Part shown: piece after piece, positions 45,557 to 53,393 of the stretch
How positions within the stretch are numbered: position 1 is the first letter of the stretch
Layout: each line of letters begins with the position of its first letter
Origin: Ochromonas danica
Lineage: Eukaryota > Sar > Chrysophyceae > Chromulinales > Chromulinaceae
DNA: 64,000 nucleotides
NCBI GenBank assembly: GCA_015146655.1
Contig: VKHL01000040.1
Location: 143,591-207,590 of the forward strand
Reading direction: 5' to 3'
Notes under the pieces: model-generated
Seen by the model: the letters and a program-made list of their open reading frames with translations, nothing else
What the model was told of the DNA's origin: nothing
The model's database searches: none
Made by a program: the position numbers and the translations under genes

Positions 45557-47199
45557 TTACCGCCTTTGTTTGCTCCAGTGACGAGATTTCCTCTTATCGA
45601 ACTCATAATGGCCACTGTGTGATCTGATAATTGCTATTACCAGACTGGAAGGCCATGTCACTTTATCATCCAGCAGCAATCCATCTAACATCTCTTCAGC
45701 AACTGATTCAGTCACAGGGAAGTTGGCAAATCTCATACTAGAGTGCTTCGATATTGCCACAAGACTCTCCAATCCATAACAAGGCATTGTTAACCTTTCA
45801 AGCAACTGACATGTCTCGATCAACTCACTCACAAACCTATCAAAACGGCTGAAACCAATTGCATTCAGGCTACCGCACCTGTAGTCGATAAATAACTCCT
45901 TAAGACTCCTCGCAACATGCGGTTTAATAACAGCCAATGTAGCATCAGCGTACTGATCGACAATGAAAGATACCAGGCGTAGACTGTTCAAATGAGGAAG
46001 ATCCTGCAGTAAGGAGATCAAGGCAGCCTCTGGAGCATTAGTCTCTAGATGAATCTCATATGGTTCCAGCATAGACTTCAGATTCTCCGCTGGATATAGT
46101 TGTCTTCTTCTAGTCTTAGTGTCACTTTCTTGTACTGTCTTCTTCTCAATGCATGGGATAAACAAACTAACCAGTCATTATTGGAACCTTTCACCCATAT
46201 AGACAATTCCCTCCTTATGTTATTTGTGCCAATAGCTTCCTTGATAAACACATCCTGGAGATGAGGGCATTGTTCATAGAGGAGACGTAGATTCCTCGTG
46301 TCGCATACCGTATTATCATCAATTTCCAAGCGAGTCAACTTTGGACACGATGTCGCCAATGAGACCATAAGATCATCGATGTCGTATAAATTAAGACATT
46401 GATATACACCCAACAACCCCCAATTAACCTTCAAGCTCTCCAACAAATCTCCAGCTGATGAGAGATAGGATATCAAAGAAGCTGTCATCCGAGAAATATC
46501 ACCAACAATAGAAACACGCAACACCCTCAAATGAATATCATTCATAATGAGGGAGGAGAACAGCACATCTGTTCTCATCGCATTAACATCGAGATCTCGT
46601 AAGCTGGAGGCATGCTTTACTAGCAGAGTTGATAACATCACTTGACTTTCATGACGGCGCAAGTCACTATGCCATAGAGCTATCTTGGTGAGAGCATTCT
46701 CTCTCACCTTCTCTAACAACACTTCGAACACAACATTAAAGTAACTGTCCTTATCATCCATCGTTATTGTCACTCCCTGTAGACTATGACAATGACTCAA
46801 GAAGTCAGACAGATTATCCTTCACCTCATCAACATCAGGATCACTTTCATAATAATACCTTCTCCTTATATGAATAGAGCGAAGAGCAGGACAATAGGAT
46901 TCCATGTCTAACCCTCCCACCATAAGATCTTCTAACACATTCACACTAACAGGGAAATCTTCCACACAAAATACCCTGCGACTCTTCAGCCAAATGTACA
47001 ATAACCTCAATTTACCATCTGAAACCCTATTAATGCCTAATGCATTGAATATCCTAAGGTCAGTCAAAGAAGTCAACCACACTTCTCGATCACTCTTGCC
47101 CACACAGGCTACATCCAATCTTGACACATCCTTCCATCCCAACCACTCGCTATAAACACTGTGAAGAATATCTCCTGGTAACTGCCAAATAACACTCAT
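45557..47199 (-). CDS. F-box-like/leucine-rich-repeat family protein, frame interrupted once
   Basis: The fullest member of the local family. It begins MSVIWQLPGDILHSVYSEWL followed by WKDVSRLDVACVGKS, an F-box-like helix set, then irregular LRRs (LRVLRVS, CPKLTRLEIDD, LYEQCPHLQDVFI, LPHLNSLRLVSF). F-box/LRR proteins select substrates for SCF ubiquitin ligases, but the F-box match is weak. The frame from 47199 stops at 46078; LRR coding resumes in another frame and runs to 45557. Either one frameshift lies near 46080-46100, or a 74-nt intron at 46090-46163 (weak donor GTTTAT, acceptor CCAG) is removed, which restores a 522-residue frame exactly. Against the intron, it would delete the strand-like YKKVTLRLEE. 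No other intron is needed. The status, gene or young pseudogene, is open. Confidence 0.6.
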
Positions 47200-47396
47200 A
47201 GCTTCTCACTTACAACAATCACAATAACAAACAGCAATTCTGATGATTGCAGTGCGTAGCATTTTATTAAGTTAATCCCTCACAGCATTGCATCGTAATA
47301 ATAGGTCATTCCAGTGCATCATAATAATATGTCATATCGGACTCTGTCACGGCTTGCGCTGCTCTTGTCTGGAGTGGTAAAAGAGAAAAGAGCAAG
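47200..47396. promoter_or_regulatory. Divergent promoter with TTAAGTTAA
   Basis: A 197-nt gap between the F-box-like gene and the bS16 gene, both starting here on opposite strands. TTAAGTTAA lies at about 47266-47274, roughly mid-gap. Confidence 0.5.
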
Positions 47397-47798
47397 ATGG
47401 TGGTCAGAATTCGTCTTCAACGATTTGGTGTTCGAAATCACCCTTTTTATCGTATCGTTGTAGCAGATTCCAGATGTCCAAGAGATGGTCGATTCATCGA
47501 GAGGGTGAGTGTGTTTCTTCTTCTGTTTTGTGGTTGTCGCCGCGCAGTCAGTCACTTTGACACCTCGCACTGTCTGTCTTTACAGGTCGGTACCTACAAT
47601 CCTATCGCTAATAAGGACAACATAAAAGAGATCACGGCCAACACAGAGCGTATTCACTATTGGCTTTCCTGTGGAGCGCAGCCCTCAGAGCGCGTTGGCT
47701 GGATTTTCGGCAAGTTAGGTCTGCTGCCCACGGCGCCAGTGCGTCAGTCCGTAGAATCCGCTGTCCCCAAAGTGCTTCGAAAGGTGACCAAGGCCTAA
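47397..47798 (+). CDS. Ribosomal protein bS16, organellar
   Basis: Small-subunit ribosomal protein of bacterial type. Exons 47397-47504 and 47586-47798 join in phase 0 and give 106 residues; the 81-nt intron is itself stop-free, so the unspliced frame stays open. The start MVVRIRLQRFGVRNHPFYRI and the block DGRFIERVGTYNPI across the splice are diagnostic of bS16. The N-terminus begins directly with the ribosomal fold, with no signal peptide, so mitochondrial rather than plastid location is likely, as S16 mitochondrial forms often carry no removable presequence. It converges with the carrier gene, 65 nt apart. Confidence 0.94.
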   Translation: MVVRIRLQRFGVRNHPFYRIVVADSRCPRDGRFIERVSVFLLLFCGCRRAVSHFDTSHCLSLQVGTYNPIANKDNIKEITANTERIHYWLSCGAQPSERVGWIFGKLGLLPTAPVRQSVESAVPKVLRKVTKA

Positions 47799-47863
47799 GC
47801 GGTGGGTCTGAGGGCTGTAAATTACAATAAAAACAAATGATCCATGGATTGGTCGATTGGCTG

Positions 47864-49024
47864 CTACGACACCTTCCAGACATCCAGCCAAGCCTTCGTC
47901 TGTTCGTAGATAGCCATAGTGATCGCTGTACTGGGTGTGTGGAAGAGTACTCGAGCACTTGCTCCGCGGAAAAGTCCTCGCAACCCTAGGCTTCTGTACA
48001 AATGGCTCAAGGCGTGCAGCAAGCCTCGATAGACAACTTCCTCTCCTTCTCTCACCACGACGCTTGTTTCTGCCTTGATTGTGGTCTGCTGGACTTGGAA
48101 CCTGTATAAGACAGTGTGTGAGGAAGAGCAGAGAGATGGTTGGAGGGGGGCTGACCTTAGCTTGGCGATGTCCAGAGGATTAGTCAAGAAGGAGGCCAGG
48201 CTGCCCGCCACAGCAGAGCTACCAATACCAACAGCACTACATGAAATCATTCGATCTCTAGGTCACTTCTAACTCACCTCAGCAAATAGTCGTGGAAGAC
48301 CAAATCCTCTGCTTGCCGTCGTTTGCGAAGACTTTTCATCTGTTTTGTTGTTATTGATAAGAAGTGATCAGTATGGGGGGAGAGTTTAGAGGGAATGACA
48401 AGTCGAAACCTCTTCAAAGAGCCAGAAATAGATCGAGGAGAATGGACCATAGGAGAAGAGTGTCGCCCAGTAGCCCTTATAGAGTCCACGCAGACCTTCT
48501 CGCTGCAAGATGGTGCGCAGTGCATCTGCACTCCCTCGGTAGCGATAAGTGACCGCCTGGCGATTAGCTTGTACCTGGAGACGTTCCTTGACCACATCAA
48601 CGGGGATGAAGAAAGCACAACTACATTGCACAGTGTGCCATTAGCTAGACGTGATCAAGTAGAGAGAGTGAGTGACTTACCAGACAGCCTCAGCTACCAT
48701 CCCACTGCCCAGGTAGGACAAGAAAGGCGAGTGCTGATGGTGACTGAAGGTCTCTAGTCTGGCTTTGCAGCTCTCATATGTCAAGATGTAGACACAGACC
48801 CCAGGGACTCCTCCCAGCAAGACAGCGGTCACTCCGCGATAGAAGCCAGCGACCCCTTCCTCTTGCCACGTCCTGCTCACTATCTTCCTCAGAGTGATTT
48901 TCCTGTCTGTCACTTGCAGCTTGGCCTTCAACGTGTCAATGGGATGGCAGACGAATCTACCCACAGCGCCCGCCAGTCCGCTAGCCAGGCAAGTTGACCA
49001 CAGGCTGTCTTCCTTCTCTCTCAT
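47864..49024 (-). CDS. Mitochondrial carrier family (SLC25) protein
   Basis: Solute carrier of the mitochondrial inner membrane. Five exons on the minus strand, 49024-48681, 48620-48410, 48339-48278, 48236-48156 and 48101-47864, give 311 residues, the normal family length. Introns are 60, 70, 41 and 54 nt. The three family repeats show Px[DE]xx[KR] motifs: CHPIDTLKAKLQ (repeat 1), IPVDVVKERLQV (repeat 2) and TNPLDIAKLRFQ (repeat 3, split by the last intron). The GFYRG, GLYKG and GLFRG turns that close each repeat are present. The overall sequence is closest in feel to the S-adenosylmethionine/iron-type carriers, but the substrate-contact residues were not resolved, so the cargo is left open. 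Confidence 0.92.
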
Positions 49025-49602
49025 GATTACCTTGTTTGATCAGCGCGTAAAGCACTTCCAATAGGTTGTCACGTCGATCAGTCAACTCCTCCACGACAAC
49101 TGACAGAACATCCTGCCCTGCTCAGAATTCCTTCACCCATAATAAGGATTTACACTATTAATTAAGCAATTACCTACTACTCGTTACAATAGTCTGCCAA
49201 ACTATTCGAATATTATAGTGATGGACCCCTGTACTATTTGGAATATCTATACTATTTAAATAGCATAGAGTTCGGCCACTATACAATTTGGACTACCAAC
49301 ACTATTTGGTCTCCATAAACAATACGGCAGAATCTGTTATTTTACAAAAAGTGAAAGAATGCGAACCACTTTTGCGTCACCAAAAGTGACAGTTCGTCTT
49401 TCACTTTGCATTTCTTGAAGGTGAAGGTGCCGGAATGTTGATCTAGTGTTTGCATTACTTATTAAACAAATAGTGTTACCAAAAGTAGAAAACACACCCG
49501 TAATCGCTACTACAGGTGCAGCTCCAACTGTGATAATCCTCATAACAAGGTTATAATAACATGACTAACTGAGCAAACGAAATGCCTACTCACCCCCACC
49601 AC
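49025..49602. other. Intergenic region with hairpin and duplicated 3' flank
   Basis: AT-rich, with repeated ACTATTTGG-type words at 49190-49320, the hairpin at 49349-49406 and, from about 49439, sequence copied again near 50930. No gene seen. Confidence 0.5.
49349..49406. repeat. Hairpin with arms of about 25 nt
   Basis: AAGTGAAAG...GCGAAC...CACTTTTG pairs with CAAAAGTG...GTTCG...CTTTCACTT around a 6-nt loop, with small bulges. No RNA family recognised; possibly a short fold-back element. Confidence 0.8.
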
Positions 49603-50470
49603 TCAATACAAAATACCAGACACTTCCATGCGAAAGAAGCGATGACTATTGTCCAAAAAAAATGTCACTTCTCCCACCATGTGCTCCTCCACTGGGATGA
49701 GTGCCGATTGACAACTATCACTCTCATCAGTGTTTGGAGGAAGCAATCTTGTGGAAGACACGTTGATCTGCAGACGCAGCAGACTGCCTGCCTGATAGTT
49801 GTGCCGCAAAATCTCCGCCTTCTCGGTATTGAAGACCATGTCTGGCATTCTACAAATATCACCTACGATCCTTTGAACAATATTGGGTAAACCCTGCGTG
49901 GTCCCCACAATCTTCGGTCGAGACTTCGCAATCTTGACGTTGTTCTCAAAGTAGCAGCTCGAGACCCCAAACTGATAGAAGAAGCCAGAGATCACATCGG
50001 CGTTCAACGAGTTGAGTGCGTTGGTGATCATGGTTGGATAGTCTCTGCGGATATCGCTCTTGAGGATGGGCCGGAAAGGGTGTACGTAGCGATTGAGGCG
50101 TTTGCGTTCCTTGGGAGGGCTCAGGTCCACGTCCTCGTCGATTTCCTGGTCCATCTTCAAGGTCGCCAGCCAGAGATCATAGTGCTGAGTGAGCATCACG
50201 TTGACTTTCCGCTTACGGCCTCGACGTCGGACAAGCACTGCTTCGGGGGCTGTAGTGTCAATTTGGTTTTCACGTGCAGCTTGAGGGAGTGTAAGGCTCC
50301 ACAAAGCACAGGTAGTGTTCGATGTCACCTCATCCATCTCGTCTTTTGGTTCTTGTGCTTCCACAGTTGCTCCAGCTTTCAATTGTAGACTGTCATGGTC
50401 TTCATCCGAGGAGAGACACTCTCTACCAGCACACCGGGACAACGGACCATTTGCTATTAACTTAAGACGG
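49439..50470. repeat. Tandem duplication, copy 1
   Basis: About 1.0 kb matched by 50930-52054: the 3' flank, the entire coding region and the promoter including TTAACTTAA. Similarity is highest in the 3' half of the gene (nearly identical over 49640-49880 versus 51163-51403) and lower near the 5' end. Confidence 0.9.
49603..50337 (-). CDS. Duplicated gene of unknown function, copy 1
   Basis: The first in-frame ATG, shared with copy 2 (context DE-M-DE), gives 244 residues. The frame is open another 105 nt upstream without an ATG. Features: an acidic/Ser-rich start, a basic patch RRRGRKRKVNVML that could be a nuclear signal or AT-hook-like DNA contact, a PPKERKRLNR stretch, then a globular C-terminal half with DYPTMITNALNSLNADVISGF, PDMVF and MVGEVTFFLDN. 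The C-terminal half has the feel of an NTF2/SnoaL-type alpha-beta barrel as in some heterokont regulatory proteins, but that is a guess. There is no signal peptide or membrane helix. It shares about nine tenths of its residues with copy 2 by eye. Confidence 0.65.
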   Translation of the reverse strand: MDEVTSNTTCALWSLTLPQAARENQIDTTAPEAVLVRRRGRKRKVNVMLTQHYDLWLATLKMDQEIDEDVDLSPPKERKRLNRYVHPFRPILKSDIRRDYPTMITNALNSLNADVISGFFYQFGVSSCYFENNVKIAKSRPKIVGTTQGLPNIVQRIVGDICRMPDMVFNTEKAEILRHNYQAGSLLRLQINVSSTRLLPPNTDESDSCQSALIPVEEHMVGEVTFFLDNSHRFFRMEVSGILY

Positions 50471-51125
50471 TCTTAGCCGCCTCTGCGGTTATTTCGTTTT
50501 GCGAAGCCTGGGTTATAACTTCGTTAGGTCTAAACTATCAAGTGAATAAAAAACCACAGAGTTGTCAAAGTGTTACATTGCCGCTGCGACAATTAATTAA
50601 TGGCATGATTGGTAACACAGATTAGCCACAGCCACGCGATAAGTGCGCAGGCTTTACCTGAACTTAATCTCCTGGGATTACGCAACGGCATAATTCCCAA
50701 CGTCATATGATTTATCCCACAAAACCATTGATCAATGAGGAATCGATTCCAAACGACGCCGTGACAAGTGTTCTGTCCAGAAATGCAAAAAGAAGACAAA
50801 CTATCACTTCTTGGTGATTCAAAAGTGGATCGAAAAATCGAGTTGATTTATGAGTACTGGTGGGGGTAGTTGGCGTGGAAGAGTAGACATCAACAACTAC
50901 AACGAAGGCGAAAGTGTCGGTCCGTCGGTCTAGTATTAGTGTTATTCATTAAACAAATAAAGTGTTACCAAAAGTTATGTATTTTCTAACAGAGAAAAAC
51001 ACACCCATAATCGCTACTACAGGTACAGCTCCAACTGTGATAATCCTCATAACAAGGTGATAATAGCATGACTAACTGAGCAAACGAAATGCCTACTCAC
51101 CCCACCCCCCTCTACGACTGTCGAT
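50338..51125. other. Gap between the duplicated genes
   Basis: Promoter of copy 1, with TTAACTTAA at about 50457-50465, unique sequence at about 50470-50930, then the duplicated 3' flank of copy 2 from about 50930. No gene seen. Confidence 0.5.
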
Positions 51126-51911
51126 TTAATACAAAATACCAGACACCTCCATGCGGAAGAAGCGATGACTATTGTCCAAAAACAATGTCACTTCTCCCAC
51201 CATGTGCTCCTCCACTGGGATGAGTGCCGATTGACAACTATCACTCTCATCAGTGTTTGGAGGAAGCAATCTTGTGGAAGACACGTTGATCTGCAGACGC
51301 AGCAGACTGCCTGCCTGATAGTTGTGCCGCAAAATCTCCGCCTTCTCGGTATTGAAGACCATGTCTGGCAGTCTACAAATATCACCTACGATCCTTTGAA
51401 CAATATTGGGTAGACCCTGAGTATTCCCCACAACCTTCGGTCGAGGCTTCGTAAATGTGATGTTGTTCTCCAAGTAGCAGCTCGAGACCCCAAACTGATA
51501 GAAGAAGCCAGAGATCACATCAGCATTCAACGAGTTGAGTGCGTTGGTGATCATGGTTGGATAGTCTCTGCGGATATCGCTCTTGAGGATGGGCAGGAAA
51601 GGGTGCACGCAGCGATTGAGGCGTTTGCGTTCCTTGGGAGGGCTCAGGTCCACATCCTCGTCGATTTCCTGGTCCATCTTCAAGGTCATCAACCAGAGAT
51701 CATAGTGTTGAGTGAGCATCACGTTGACTTTCCGCTTACGGCCTCGACGTGGAACAAGTGGTCCCTGGGGGGCTACAGTGTCGTCAACTTGTATTTCATG
51801 CACAGCCCGAGGCAGTGGCAGACTCCACAAAGCACAGCTAGTGTTCAATGCTGTTTCATCCATCTCGTCTTTTGGTTCTTGTGCTTCCGCAGTTGTTCCA
51901 GCTGTCCTCAT
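51126..51911 (-). CDS. Duplicated gene of unknown function, copy 2
   Basis: 261 residues from the ATG at 51911, or 245 from the conserved ATG at 51863 that matches the start chosen for copy 1. The basic patch RRRGRKRKVNVML, PPKERKRLNR and the C-terminal globular half are the same as in copy 1, with scattered replacements mainly near 51440-51480 and 51740-51900. Both copies keep open frames, so neither is evidently dead. The extra start codon at 51911 is created by a small insertion relative to copy 1. Function is unknown; a DNA- or RNA-binding regulator is inferred only from the basic patch. The gene faces the LRR gene at 52113 across a 200-nt divergent gap. Confidence 0.68.
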   Translation of the reverse strand: MRTAGTTAEAQEPKDEMDETALNTSCALWSLPLPRAVHEIQVDDTVAPQGPLVPRRGRKRKVNVMLTQHYDLWLMTLKMDQEIDEDVDLSPPKERKRLNRCVHPFLPILKSDIRRDYPTMITNALNSLNADVISGFFYQFGVSSCYLENNITFTKPRPKVVGNTQGLPNIVQRIVGDICRLPDMVFNTEKAEILRHNYQAGSLLRLQINVSSTRLLPPNTDESDSCQSALIPVEEHMVGEVTLFLDNSHRFFRMEVSGILY

Positions 51912-51994
51912 CTTTCAATTGTAGTGGCCCTGACTTCGGGGACTTCATTTGAGGAGAGACACCCAACACCCTCCACCAGCACACCGGGACAACG

Positions 51995-52024
51995 GACCAA
52001 ATCATTCCATGGAATGGTTTGGTC
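51995..52024. promoter_or_regulatory. 30-nt near-perfect palindrome in divergent promoter
   Basis: GACCAAATCATTCCAT pairs with the following ATGGAATGGTTTGGTC with one G-T mismatch. It sits between the start codons of copy 2 (minus) and the LRR gene (plus), and is missing from the otherwise related promoter of copy 1. Confidence 0.75.
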
Positions 52025-52112
52025 TTTATACCTGCTGTATTAACTTAAGACGTGCTTCGCTTGCCGTTTTGCCGTCGACTGAATCGAAAGAACGGTGACA
52101 ACAGTAAGTGGA

Positions 52113-53330
52113 ATGAGCGAGGAGGGAAAAGACTCGAATCATACATTGGAAGAAGATGTTAGTCAACACATTTTGACGAAGGAATTGGCAATGAAGAGTT
52201 TGGATACTTTAGGCTTTCATCCACTTTTCCTTCGACATGCTTTTCTGTCGATGAACTTGTCTCACAACAACCCGCCACTAGAAGACATCTCCCTCCTAGC
52301 CCAGTACACACACCTCGTCTATCTTGACATCAGCTACAACCAAGTCAAGACACTGAAAGCACTAGAAAGCATCCCTGCCTTGACTCAACTGCGTGCCCGA
52401 GGCAATGCGCTGAGAGAGTGTTTGGACTACAGCCCCGCCTGCTGCCAGACAGAGCATGCATGGGCGACGGGACATGACGCTGTGGGGTCGATGCTCACTC
52501 TAGCTGACCTAAGAGAGAATCAGATCGAGAGTCTTCGCGACCTGTCCGATCACTTCTACCTGGAGTGCTTACTGTTGAGTCAAAATCACATCCAAGTCAT
52601 CGATGGATTGACTAAATTACGATATTTACAGACGTTAGACCTTGCTCACAATAAGATCTCTGTTATCGAAGGGTTAGATAACTTGCCTATTCGTGAGTTA
52701 GATCTCTCTCACAATGACATTCTCTCACTGGAAGGTCTGCAAAGACTGCCTTGCCTCTCCGCCTTGAAGATCTCCCACAACAACCTCACCACTCTCGCTC
52801 CTCTACGCTCCATGAATACGCTAACCTTACTAGATGTAGGTCATAACGTACTCGGCAATATCCGTCAAGTGGAGTTCTTGAAGGAGCACAGCTATCTGCA
52901 GTCCTTGGTCATGACAGGCAATCCCTGCTTTGAGAAAGCGCATTATCGCCTTCGTGTGGTGTACCGTCTGCCTAATTTGAAGACACTCGATCAAACAGCT
53001 GTGTCTTATGAAGAAAAGGTGAGTGAATCTCTATTATGGTCTTGTCAGTTCGACTCACACTCTGCTTTGTTTGTTGTTTGTCAGATACGAACACACAATC
53101 TCTATCGCTCTCCTGATGGAGACCTCTTACTTCGTGAGCGTGCATTCTTGCAATTGTTTCCTCAAGGTGTCTTTGCAGACCATAGTCCACAGAGTGGCTT
53201 CTTGGACGAGGAGACAGAGCTGCAATTGGAGGAGCTGGCCTATGATCCCAGTCAAGCTTTTTCCAATCGAAGATCAGGCGAAGCTTCCACAATTCAAATG
53301 CCTTCTGATAGAGCTTTGCAGATTCAGTAA
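52113..53330 (+). CDS. Leucine-rich-repeat protein, likely ciliary
   Basis: Two exons, 52113-53018 and 53085-53330, give 383 residues; the 66-nt intron is in frame and stop-free. At least seven SDS22-like LRRs of 20-22 residues are visible (LVYLDISYNQVKTLKAL, LQTLDLAHNKISVIEGL, IRELDLSHNDILSLEGL, LSALKISHNNLTTLAPL, LTLLDVGHNVLG), closed by an LRR cap YRLRVVYRLPNLKTLDQ. Such capped SDS22-like proteins (LRRC23, LRRC9, DNAAF1 and relatives) commonly work in axonemes or dynein assembly, but I cannot assign one. The 82-residue second exon has no known domain. It converges with the EF-hand/WD40 gene, 63 nt apart. Confidence 0.85.
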   Translation: MSEEGKDSNHTLEEDVSQHILTKELAMKSLDTLGFHPLFLRHAFLSMNLSHNNPPLEDISLLAQYTHLVYLDISYNQVKTLKALESIPALTQLRARGNALRECLDYSPACCQTEHAWATGHDAVGSMLTLADLRENQIESLRDLSDHFYLECLLLSQNHIQVIDGLTKLRYLQTLDLAHNKISVIEGLDNLPIRELDLSHNDILSLEGLQRLPCLSALKISHNNLTTLAPLRSMNTLTLLDVGHNVLGNIRQVEFLKEHSYLQSLVMTGNPCFEKAHYRLRVVYRLPNLKTLDQTAVSYEEKVSESLLWSCQFDSHSALFVVCQIRTHNLYRSPDGDLLLRERAFLQLFPQGVFADHSPQSGFLDEETELQLEELAYDPSQAFSNRRSGEASTIQMPSDRALQIQ

Positions 53331-53393
53331 GAAGTGTGTTATGGTGTTTATATCTTAAGTATTTACAGTACAAGCATAGGATAGACAGACGCC

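Larger units (their letters stand above)
50930..52054. repeat. Tandem duplication, copy 2
   Basis: Second copy of the 49439-50470 unit, same strand. Its promoter holds an extra segment of about 35 nt containing a 30-nt palindrome (51995-52024) absent from copy 1. Confidence 0.9.

Noticed and set aside
45557-47199. Two separate genes instead of one
   Set aside because: The LRR pattern continues across the overlap, and the downstream part has no plausible start region of its own.
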